From assembly GCA_937982385.1 (NCBI GenBank), contig CALJMC010000114.1:1-6164 (forward strand): a stretch of 6,164 bases of DNA, in the 5' to 3' direction. Position numbers and translations under genes: made by a program. The DNA is from an uncultured Rickettsiales bacterium (GTDB lineage: Bacteria > Pseudomonadota > Alphaproteobacteria > Rickettsiales > UBA998). Shown here piece by piece: positions 1 through 5,809 of the stretch. Numbering within the stretch: position 1 is the stretch's first letter; every line of letters starts with the position of its first letter. A model generated the notes under the pieces. The model worked only from the letters and a program-made list of their open reading frames with translations. It ran no database searches and was not told the DNA's origin.

Positions 1-15
1 TGTGGTAATTGCGTT

Positions 16-216
16 TTAAATGCAAATGCCCGAATCTCCACGGCCATTCAATACCCCTGCGGCATGAGAACCTACACCAGAAATATCAAGATTTGCGGCG
101 TGCACTTCAGTATTAAATACTTCTTGATCAAATTTACTATGCGCCTTCATACCTACGCCTGGCGCTGCTGATTCAAGTGCACCCGTATGAAATCTATTGC
201 TATCGTTCAATACCAT
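16..216 (-). CDS. Small hypothetical protein, 66 aa
   Basis: I do not recognise this protein. The ORF is complete (ATG at 216-214, TAA at 18-16). The start is well supported: the minus strand reads TAAGGA eight nucleotides before the ATG (plus-strand 225-230), a strong Shine-Dalgarno match. A promoter-like pair lies 60-90 bp upstream (302-307 and 278-283). The product is rich in Gly, Ala and Ser, with no transmembrane segment, signal peptide or coiled coil. It has one Cys, at the penultimate-but-one position (C65 in GICI). Two Gly-rich stretches, around residues 19-25 (APGVGMK) and 46-62 (SGVGSHAAGVLNGRGDS), bracket a more polar middle. The gene runs in the same direction as uvrC, 239 bp downstream of it, with no clear terminator between them. 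The Pho-box-like array at 322-376 lies immediately upstream of its promoter, so phosphate or other response-regulator control is possible but unproven. A chance ORF cannot be excluded, but the ribosome binding site and promoter argue for a real gene. Confidence 0.6.
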   Translation of the reverse strand: MVLNDSNRFHTGALESAAPGVGMKAHSKFDQEVFNTEVHAANLDISGVGSHAAGVLNGRGDSGICI

Positions 217-277
217 TTTGCTTGTCCTTAAGTTATCTCTTTTTACATCTTTGCGAGGTTCTTCCCGCTACAAATAT

Positions 278-307
278 ATAATAACCCATCCAGCCCTCAC
301 CTTTCAA
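278..307 (-). promoter_or_regulatory. Candidate sigma70-type promoter for the 66-aa gene
   Basis: On the minus strand, TTGAAA (plus 302-307) is followed after 18 bp by TATTAT (plus 278-283). Each hexamer matches the housekeeping consensus at most positions (4/6 or better). Transcription would start near 271, giving a leader of about 55 nt before the ATG at 216. The -35 hexamer ends 14 bp from the edge of the 11-bp repeat array. The boxes are seen directly; their activity is inference. Confidence 0.45.
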
Positions 308-321
308 CTGTAACTCGACGA

Positions 322-376
322 CTGTCACACAACCTTCACATAACTGACTCAGAGCTGTCACATAACTTTCTCAAAC
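322..376 (+). promoter_or_regulatory. Pho-box-like operator array: five tandem 11-bp units, CTGTCAC-N4
   Basis: Five consecutive 11-mers sit in perfect register: CTGTCACACAA (322), CCTTCACATAA (333), CTGACTCAGAG (344), CTGTCACATAA (355) and CTTTCTCAAAC (366). Positions 1 (C), 5 (C), 7 (C), 8 (A) and 10 (A) are identical in all five units, and positions 2 and 4 in four of five. PhoB operators are known to be direct repeats of a 7-mer close to CTGTCAT spaced by 4 AT-rich bases, so the unit, the spacer length and the periodicity all fit. Five units would correspond to more than two full Pho boxes. The register breaks on both sides. The repeats point rightward, toward the 3' end of uvrC, whereas the nearest likely target, the 66-aa gene, lies to the left. 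Another OmpR/PhoB-family regulator with 11-bp spacing is the main alternative. Confidence 0.55.
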
Positions 377-392
377 ATTAATTTTTGTTAGT

Positions 393-404
393 TTTTAGCT
401 AAAA
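393..404. repeat. 12-bp perfect palindrome in the uvrC/66-aa gene spacer
   Basis: TTTTAGCTAAAA is a perfect 12-bp inverted repeat with no loop. It sits between the 11-bp array and the 3' end of uvrC. It lacks a GC stem and a following T-run, so it does not look like an intrinsic terminator. Its right half forms part of TAAAAT (400-405), a possible rightward -10 box. It could be a dimeric-protein site or a chance product of the AT-rich spacer. Confidence 0.3.
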
Positions 405-455
405 TTGTATCTATCTATAAAGCGAGTTATTCTACTGATAAATAAATAAAAACCT

Positions 456-2309
456 CTAATCCCTGAAGTAACCATGGACTATTTGGGCGGTTTTGCGGCT
501 AATACCTTCCACTTTGGTCAAATCATCGATGGTTGCCTCTTTCACGGCTTTCGCAGAGCCAAAATGGTGAAGTAACGCTTTTTTGCGTGTTCCGCCAATC
601 CCCGGCACTTCATCGAGGGTTGACTGGCGAATCTGCGAAGAACGCTTTGCCCGGTGTGATGAAATGGCGAATCGGTGCGCCTCATCTCGTAATCGCTGCA
701 AATAATAGAGTGTCGGGTCATCAGGCGGCAATTGGAATGGTGTTTTCTCTGGCAGATGAAATTGCTCGCGCCCTGCATTGCGGTCTGGCCCTTTTGAGAT
801 GGCGACATAACATATGTCATGAATGCCCAACTCCTCCATCACCTCATTCACCACACTCAACTGCCCTTTGCCTCCATCTATTAATAGTAGGTCGGGCACA
901 TTGGCGCTGGTGCGATCTGGATCTTCCTTCTGCAGCCGCGACAAACGACGCATCATCACCTCACGCATCATCGCAGTGTCATCGCCACCATTTATCACGT
1001 CATCGGTGAATGAAAACTTACGATAAGACTTTTTCTCAAAACCATCCGGCGTGGCAACAACCATTGCCCCTACAGCATTGGTGCCACTAATATGACTATT
1101 ATCATAGACCTCGATACGTTTAGGTGCTTCTGCCAACGCAAAGAGTTTTTGCACCCCTTCGAGTGATGCGGATGCTTGCATCTTCTCCGCCGTATGCAAT
1201 GCCAGCGCATTTTTCGCATTAGCTATCACCTGCTCCATCAACTGCTTTTTGTCCCCGCGCTGAGGTACGCTCACCGAGATGGCATGGCCGCTGCTGAGCG
1301 CAAGCGCCTCGGCAATCACATCCATATCATCAGGTTTGTGCGACAGAAGCAGCTGCTTTGGTGCAGGATAGCGTTGATAGAAATGCCCGATGGTCGCAGC
1401 AATAAGCGCTTTCTCATCCGCTTCCGCAGCCCGTGCGGGGAACAGCGCACGGTTGCCATAAGCCTGTCCACCGCGAAAGAAGAACATCTGCACGCATGCA
1501 CGTCCACCTTCTCGATAGACCCCAATCACATCTGCATCGCCAATATTCGTCACTCCGAGCGATTGCTCCTGCTGTACTTGGGTCAACGCACGGATACGAT
1601 CACGACATGCCGCCGCCTGCTCATAATCCATTTCCTCAGACAGTTTCTCCATCTGCTTAGCGAGACGCTGTTGCACCTCTGTGCTTTTACCCGCTAGAAA
1701 ATCCTTCGCCTGTTCAATCAGCGCGTCATACTCACCCCTCGCAATCCTATCCACGCACGGTGCAGAACAGCGTTTGATTTGATATTGCAAACACGGGCGT
1801 GAACGGTTCTTATATATAGTGTCATTGCACGGGCGCAGCAGAAACGCCTTTTGCAACAGAGCCAACGTATGATTCATAGCGCTGACAGTCGCGAAGGGTC
1901 CGAAATAAGTATTGCCGCGCTTTTGTTTGCCACGATGTTTACGGATTTGCGGAAACTCATGATTAGTCAATTCAATAAACGGAAAAGACTTATCATCCTT
2001 CAGCAAAATATTAAACATAGGCGAAAGTTGTTTAATAAGACTCGCCTCGAGAAGCAACGCCTCCGCCTCCGACCCTGTGGTTATCACCACCATTTTGAGA
2101 GTTTGCGACACCATCCGCAGCGTACGATTCTGCATCACCCCGCGTGTCGCATAGCTCGTCACCCGATTTTTCAGATTCTTCGCCTTGCCGACATACAGCA
2201 CCTTATCATCCTCACCAAGCATACGATACACCCCTGGCTTAGTAGTCAGGTTCTTCGCAAACTGGCGGATATACTCCGCGCCGATAAGTGGTTTTTCTAG
2301 CTTTGTCAT
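456..2309 (-). CDS. uvrC: UvrABC excinuclease subunit C
   Basis: UvrC makes both incisions around a DNA lesion after UvrA/UvrB damage recognition in cytoplasmic nucleotide excision repair. The 617-aa product has the full family layout. An N-terminal GIY-YIG nuclease spans about 25-100, with GVY at 26-28, YVG at 39-41, R49 and the LLLE glutamate E88. Four cysteines (C161, C173, C181, C185) have the same 12-8-4 spacing as the E. coli Fe-S cluster ligands C154/C166/C174/C178. A UVR helical hairpin lies near 206-241. The RNase H-like 5'-incision domain has D403 (YDNSH), D444 (GGDD), D478 (LIDGGKGQ) and H545, aligning with E. coli D399, D438, D466 and H538. Tandem helix-hairpin-helix motifs occupy about 566-614. 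The start at 2309 puts 24 residues before PGVY, as in relatives. The reading frame stays open back to 2639, but that part overlaps dnaK. An in-frame ATG at 2345 has a stronger but very close GAGG. The stop is TAG; no intrinsic terminator is evident after it. Confidence 0.97.
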   Translation of the reverse strand: MTKLEKPLIGAEYIRQFAKNLTTKPGVYRMLGEDDKVLYVGKAKNLKNRVTSYATRGVMQNRTLRMVSQTLKMVVITTGSEAEALLLEASLIKQLSPMFNILLKDDKSFPFIELTNHEFPQIRKHRGKQKRGNTYFGPFATVSAMNHTLALLQKAFLLRPCNDTIYKNRSRPCLQYQIKRCSAPCVDRIARGEYDALIEQAKDFLAGKSTEVQQRLAKQMEKLSEEMDYEQAAACRDRIRALTQVQQEQSLGVTNIGDADVIGVYREGGRACVQMFFFRGGQAYGNRALFPARAAEADEKALIAATIGHFYQRYPAPKQLLLSHKPDDMDVIAEALALSSGHAISVSVPQRGDKKQLMEQVIANAKNALALHTAEKMQASASLEGVQKLFALAEAPKRIEVYDNSHISGTNAVGAMVVATPDGFEKKSYRKFSFTDDVINGGDDTAMMREVMMRRLSRLQKEDPDRTSANVPDLLLIDGGKGQLSVVNEVMEELGIHDICYVAISKGPDRNAGREQFHLPEKTPFQLPPDDPTLYYLQRLRDEAHRFAISSHRAKRSSQIRQSTLDEVPGIGGTRKKALLHHFGSAKAVKEATIDDLTKVEGISRKTAQIVHGYFRD

Positions 2310-2351
2310 ATCTCTATATATAAGAGCGGTAGAAAAAAAATGCATCCACCT

Positions 2352-2382
2352 CTTGCAATTTAATCTGCAGGTACCATATATA
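2352..2382 (+). promoter_or_regulatory. Candidate heat-shock (sigma32/RpoH) promoter of dnaK, possibly shared with sigma70
   Basis: CTTG at 2352-2355 is followed by 16 bp and then TACCATATAT (from 2372). In E. coli, sigma32 promoters carry CTTGAA and CCCCATNT; at dnaK P1 the CTTG-to-CCCCAT gap, as I recall it, is also 16 bp. Here the CCAT core and the spacing are kept while the first two C's are lost. The same stretch also reads as TTGCAA (2353-2358), 18 bp, TATATA (2377-2382), a fair sigma70 promoter, which would give basal plus heat-induced expression. The predicted start is near 2388, leaving a leader of about 58 nt. No CIRCE (HrcA) inverted repeat is present. Confidence 0.5.
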
Positions 2383-2384
2383 GC

Positions 2385-2412
2385 CTCGAACGGGTTGCCT
2401 AAATGACCCCAC
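2385..2412 (+). promoter_or_regulatory. Second, weaker sigma32-like element upstream of dnaK
   Basis: CTCGAA (2385-2390), 16 bp and then CCCCAC (2407-2412) resemble the CTTGAA/CCCCAT heat-shock boxes with one mismatch in each. The spacing is about 2 bp longer than in E. coli dnaK. It would start transcription near 2420, about 25 nt before the dnaK ATG. This is an alternative to, or a partner of, the element at 2352-2382. Confidence 0.25.
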
Positions 2413-2445
2413 ACTATAAAATCACAATAATGACGGAGCAGAATA

Positions 2446-4389
2446 ATGGGTAAAGTAATTGGTATTGACTTAGGAACAACAAATTCCTGCGTAGCCATCA
2501 TGGACGGCAAAGAAGCGAAAGTAATTGAAAATGCCGAGGGTGCGCGCACCACGCCATCTATCGTTGCATTCACGGAAGACGGTGAACGCCTTATTGGTGA
2601 GCCAGCAAAACGCCAAGGTGTTACCAACCCTGAGAACACTCTGTTCGCGATTAAGCGCCTCGTTGGTCGCGCTTACAAAGATAAGACGACACAAAAAGAT
2701 AAAGCGCTTGTGCCATATAATATTGTTAAAGCTGACAATGGCGATGCATGGGTTGAAGCGCGCGGTGAGAAATATTCACCATCACAAATCAGTGCATTCA
2801 TTTTGCAAAAGATGAAAGAAACGGCTGAGAGCTACCTCGGCGAGACTGTTGACCAAGCGGTGATTACTGTTCCAGCTTACTTTAACGATGCGCAACGTCA
2901 AGCAACCAAAGATGCAGGTAAAATCGCTGGTTTAGAAGTTTTGCGTATTATTAACGAGCCAACAGCTGCAGCCCTTGCATACGGACTCGACAAAAACGAA
3001 GGCAAAACCATTGCGGTCTATGACCTCGGTGGCGGTACGTTTGATGTATCCATCCTCGAAATTGGTGATGGCGTGTTCGAAGTAAAATCTACCAATGGCG
3101 ATACATTCCTTGGTGGTGAAGATTTTGATTCCGCAATCATTGAATTCCTTGCTGATGAATTCAAACAAGATGCTGGCATTGATTTGCGCGAAGATAAGCT
3201 TGCGCTTCAACGTTTGAAAGAAGCGGCTGAAAAAGCGAAAATCGAACTCTCTGCTGCACAGTCAACTGATGTGAACTTACCGTTCATCACCGCTGATGCA
3301 TCTGGCCCAAAACACATGAACATCAAGCTTTCACGTTCGAAGCTTGAGTCTATTGTCGGCAAACTTATTGACCGTACTATCAAGCCGTGCCAAGCAGCGC
3401 TTAAAGATGCTGACTTGTCCGCAAGTGACATTGATGAAGTGATTTTGGTCGGTGGTATGACGCGCATGCCTAAAGTAGCTGAGAAAGTAAAAGAATTCTT
3501 TGGACGTGAACCACATAAAGGTGTCAATCCTGATGAAGTCGTGGCAATGGGTGCTGCTATTCAAGGGGGTGTATTGGCAGGTGATGTGAAGGATGTACTT
3601 CTTCTTGATGTAACGCCGCTCTCGCTTGGTATCGAAACACTTGGTGGCGTGTTCACTCGCTTGATTGACCGCAACACCACGATCCCAACCAAAAAATCAC
3701 AAGTATTCTCAACAGCTGATGATAATCAAACTGCCGTGACCATCCGCGTCTTCCAAGGAGAACGCGAAATGGCTGCAGATAACAAAGTGCTTGGTCAATT
3801 CGATTTGGTAGGCATTCCACCCGCACAACGCGGCATGCCACAAATTGAGGTAACGTTTGATATTGATGCAAACGGCTTGGTGAATGTTTCTGCTAAAGAT
3901 AATGCCACAGGTAAAGAACAGCAAATTCGCATTCAAGCATCTGGCGGTTTGTCTGATGATGACATCGACCAAATGGTCAAAGACGCAGAAGCGAATGCTG
4001 ATGCAGATAAAGACCGTCGCGAACTGATTGAAGAGAAAAACAAAGCCGAAGCGCTTGTGCATGAAGCGGAGAAGAACCTCAACGAGCATGAAGCCATCAT
4101 CAAAGAAGATGACAAAAATGCGATTGAAGCCGCTGCTGCCGATTTAAAATCAGCGCTTGAAGGTGACGATAAAGATAGCATCGAAACCAAATCACAAACA
4201 CTCACTGAAGCAATGATGAAAATTGGTGAAGACATCTATAAGGCACAGCAAGCAGCAGAAGCTGGTGCAGGTTCTGATAGTGCCGATGCTGCGCCTTCTT
4301 CTGATAATGATGACAATATACAAGATGCAGAAATCTTGGATGCTGACTTCGAAGAAGTCGAAGATGATAAAGACACAAAAAGCGCATAA
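2446..4389 (+). CDS. dnaK: Molecular chaperone DnaK (Hsp70)
   Basis: DnaK is the cytoplasmic ATP-driven chaperone that binds exposed hydrophobic peptides. It is stimulated by DnaJ and recycled by GrpE, which is not in this window. The 647-aa length is close to E. coli (638). The nucleotide-binding domain spans about 1-383: phosphate-1 motif IGIDLGTTNSC at 5-15 with D8 and C15, K70, P143, R151, INEPTAAALAYG at 169-180 with E171, DLGGGTFD at 193-200 with the autophosphorylation-type T198, and VILVGGMTRMP at 332-342. The conserved interdomain linker VLLLDVTPLSL is at 384-394. The beta substrate-binding domain runs to about 505, the helical lid to about 605, and an acidic Asp/Ala/Ser-rich tail ends in FEEVEDDKDTKSA. 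GGAG at 2435-2438, seven bases before the ATG, fixes the start. The gene is divergent from uvrC and upstream of dnaJ. No key residue is missing. Confidence 0.99.
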   Translation: MGKVIGIDLGTTNSCVAIMDGKEAKVIENAEGARTTPSIVAFTEDGERLIGEPAKRQGVTNPENTLFAIKRLVGRAYKDKTTQKDKALVPYNIVKADNGDAWVEARGEKYSPSQISAFILQKMKETAESYLGETVDQAVITVPAYFNDAQRQATKDAGKIAGLEVLRIINEPTAAALAYGLDKNEGKTIAVYDLGGGTFDVSILEIGDGVFEVKSTNGDTFLGGEDFDSAIIEFLADEFKQDAGIDLREDKLALQRLKEAAEKAKIELSAAQSTDVNLPFITADASGPKHMNIKLSRSKLESIVGKLIDRTIKPCQAALKDADLSASDIDEVILVGGMTRMPKVAEKVKEFFGREPHKGVNPDEVVAMGAAIQGGVLAGDVKDVLLLDVTPLSLGIETLGGVFTRLIDRNTTIPTKKSQVFSTADDNQTAVTIRVFQGEREMAADNKVLGQFDLVGIPPAQRGMPQIEVTFDIDANGLVNVSAKDNATGKEQQIRIQASGGLSDDDIDQMVKDAEANADADKDRRELIEEKNKAEALVHEAEKNLNEHEAIIKEDDKNAIEAAAADLKSALEGDDKDSIETKSQTLTEAMMKIGEDIYKAQQAAEAGAGSDSADAAPSSDNDDNIQDAEILDADFEEVEDDKDTKSA

Positions 4390-4419
4390 ATCTCATCTCT
4401 AAAGTGCGTCAATCTAATA

Positions 4420-4450
4420 ACCCCGTATCTTAAATTGTAAGGTGCGGGGT
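4420..4450 (+). terminator. Intercistronic hairpin between dnaK and dnaJ (weak terminator or mRNA processing/stability element)
   Basis: Left arm ACCCCGTATCTTA (4420-4432), loop AATTG (4433-4437) and right arm TAAGGTGCGGGGT (4438-4450) form a 13-bp stem in RNA with two G-U wobbles and a six-pair closing base ACCCCG/CGGGGT. The following CTTCTGT is a poor U-tract, so full termination is unlikely. It more likely attenuates readthrough or protects the dnaK 3' end, lowering dnaJ relative to dnaK. The wobbles make the antisense version of the stem weaker than the sense version. Confidence 0.7.
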
Positions 4451-4470
4451 CTTCTGTAAAAGAGAATCAC

Positions 4471-5646
4471 ATGGCTGAAGATTATTATCAACGACTCGGT
4501 GCAAAGCAAGGCGACAGCGAAGCTGACCTGAAAAAAGCCTATCGCAAGCTAGCGATGAAATATCACCCAGACAAAAACCCTGGTGATGACGCTGCTGAGA
4601 AGAAATTCAAAGAAATTAGCGAAGCCTATGACACCTTAAAAGACCCACAAAAGAAAGCAGCTTATGACCGCTATGGTCACGATGCCTTCACCTCGAATGG
4701 CATGGGCGCAGCAGGTGGCGGACAGCAAGGCGGCGGCGCTGGCGGATTCGATTTCAATGGCGGATTCTCCGACATGTTCGAAGATTTATTCAATGAATTT
4801 GGCGGTGGCGGACGCAGACAACAAGGTGGCGGACGTGCAAATGCAGGCGGAAGCCGTGGCGCAGACTTACGCTATAACCTAGAAATCTCACTTGAAGATG
4901 CCTTCAGAGGCAAACAGCAAAGCATCACCCTCACCACCTCAGCCTCATGCGACACCTGCGAAGGCTCAGGCGCCAAGAAGGGCTCAAAGCCCGAGTCATG
5001 CGGCACCTGTGGCGGTGTTGGCGTAGTACGTGCCCAACAAGGCTTCTTCATGGTTGAGCGCACCTGCCATAGCTGTAATGGCGCGGGACAAACCATCAAA
5101 AACCCATGCAAAACATGCGCTGGCTCTGGTACACAACGCAAAGAAAAAACGCTCAATGTCTCCATCCCCGCAGGCGTAGAAGAAGGCACACGTATTCGCC
5201 TCACAGGCGAAGGCGAAGCGGGCGCACGTGGCGGCACAGCAGGTGATCTCTACATCTTCATGGGTATCAGAGCGCACCGCTTCTTCAAACGTGAAGGCGC
5301 GAACATTCATTGCAATGTTCCTCTCCCCATCACCACTGCAGCACTTGGCGGCGGCATTGAAGTGCCAACCATTGATGGCGGCAAGGTGAAAGTCAACATT
5401 CCCGAAGGCACACAAGCAGGACACCAATTCCGTTTGCGCGGGAAGGGCATGTCAGTCTTGCGTTCTTCCTCCAGAGGCGATATGTATATTCATGTTACCG
5501 TTGAAACTCCGGTGAAATTATCCAAGAAGCAAAAGGATTTGCTCAACGAATTCGACAAAACAGGTGGCGGCACATCCGCATACAGCCCCGAATCTGCAGG
5601 ATTCTTCGACAAGGTCAAAGATTTCTGGGAAGACTTAAAAGAGTAG
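4471..5646 (+). CDS. dnaJ: Chaperone protein DnaJ (type I Hsp40)
   Basis: DnaJ delivers unfolded clients to DnaK and triggers its ATP hydrolysis. The 391-aa product has all type I regions in order. The J-domain spans about 4-70 with the catalytic-loop HPD at 32-34. A Gly/Phe-rich linker spans about 77-125. The cysteine-rich zinc domain has four intact CxxCxGxG repeats (C160/C163, C177/C180, C199/C202, C213/C216). The C-terminal client-binding and dimerisation domains run from about 225 to 350, with a short acidic tail. The start is fixed by the J-domain beginning at residue 4; its ribosome binding site is only moderate (AAAAGAGAA, 4458-4466), which together with the upstream hairpin suggests lower output than DnaK. 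It lies 81 bp after dnaK and 10 bp before the lipoprotein gene. The stop codon TAG is part of the next gene's Shine-Dalgarno sequence. Confidence 0.99.
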   Translation: MAEDYYQRLGAKQGDSEADLKKAYRKLAMKYHPDKNPGDDAAEKKFKEISEAYDTLKDPQKKAAYDRYGHDAFTSNGMGAAGGGQQGGGAGGFDFNGGFSDMFEDLFNEFGGGGRRQQGGGRANAGGSRGADLRYNLEISLEDAFRGKQQSITLTTSASCDTCEGSGAKKGSKPESCGTCGGVGVVRAQQGFFMVERTCHSCNGAGQTIKNPCKTCAGSGTQRKEKTLNVSIPAGVEEGTRIRLTGEGEAGARGGTAGDLYIFMGIRAHRFFKREGANIHCNVPLPITTAALGGGIEVPTIDGGKVKVNIPEGTQAGHQFRLRGKGMSVLRSSSRGDMYIHVTVETPVKLSKKQKDLLNEFDKTGGGTSAYSPESAGFFDKVKDFWEDLKE

Positions 5647-5656
5647 GAATTTTGTC

Positions 5657-5809
5657 ATGAACTATCTTGCCTCAAAAATTGGTCACGGACTCGCTATCTT
5701 GGCAGCCCTCACATTATCTCTCAGTGGATGCGCAGAACCACGCAGCGAACTCGCCGCTCCCATCATTGACGAAATAACCGTCAAGAAACTACAGGAACCC
5801 ACCACATGA
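5657..5809 (+). CDS. Predicted small lipoprotein, 50 aa, between dnaJ and dapB
   Basis: I do not recognise a family. The ORF starts MNYLASKIGHG and has a short basic n-region (K7, H10), a hydrophobic core at about 12-22 (LAILAALTLSL) and the lipobox LSGC with C25. This predicts signal peptidase II processing and a lipid-anchored mature peptide of 26 residues, with Ala at +2, which by the E. coli rule favours the outer membrane. The mature part is polar and mixed-charge (EPRSELAAP, then DEITVKK). AGGA at 5645-5648, eight bases before the ATG, overlaps the dnaJ stop codon. The TGA stop overlaps the dapB ATG as ATGA (5806-5809). The position recalls the tiny lipoprotein LptM (YifL) encoded next to dapF in E. 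coli, but the KGPLY motif after the cysteine is absent, so homology is not claimed. Its packing between two real genes with its own ribosome binding site makes it likely to be translated. Confidence 0.8.
   Translation: MNYLASKIGHGLAILAALTLSLSGCAEPRSELAAPIIDEITVKKLQEPTT

Noticed and set aside
400..460. Intrinsic terminator for uvrC
   Set aside because: There are T-rich stretches on the minus strand after the stop, but no GC-containing stem precedes them.
474..575. 33-codon plus-strand ORF downstream of the Pho-like array
   Set aside because: It overlaps the 3' end of uvrC in antisense, has no convincing ribosome binding site, and its composition follows the uvrC codons.
1176..1697. 173-codon plus-strand ORF, plus similar ones at 533-1009 and 1851-2300
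   Set aside because: All are antisense to uvrC, whose motifs are intact throughout; the translations are Arg/His/Leu-rich shadows without domains or ribosome binding sites.
2312..2326. Imperfect dyad CTCTATATATAAGAG just upstream of uvrC as an operator
   Set aside because: Only four pairs at each end match around an alternating AT core; too weak to separate from chance.
2310..2639. 110-residue N-terminal extension of UvrC
   Set aside because: It would overlap the start of dnaK and its promoter; UvrC proteins begin about 20-25 residues before PGVY, which fits the ATG at 2309.
3207..4089. Minus-strand ORFs of 100-126 codons inside dnaK (3207-3527, 3709-4089, 3933-4235)
   Set aside because: Shadows of a fully conserved dnaK; Ser/Phe-rich low-complexity translations are typical of the reverse strand of this gene.
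4872..5427. Minus-strand ORFs opposite dnaJ with Cys-rich and Pro-rich translations
   Set aside because: They mirror the DnaJ zinc-finger and glycine codons; no independent start signals or family features.
5657..5809. Assigning the mini-lipoprotein to LptM/YifL
   Set aside because: Only the lipobox and neighbourhood type are shared; the diagnostic residues after the cysteine (KGPLY type) are missing.
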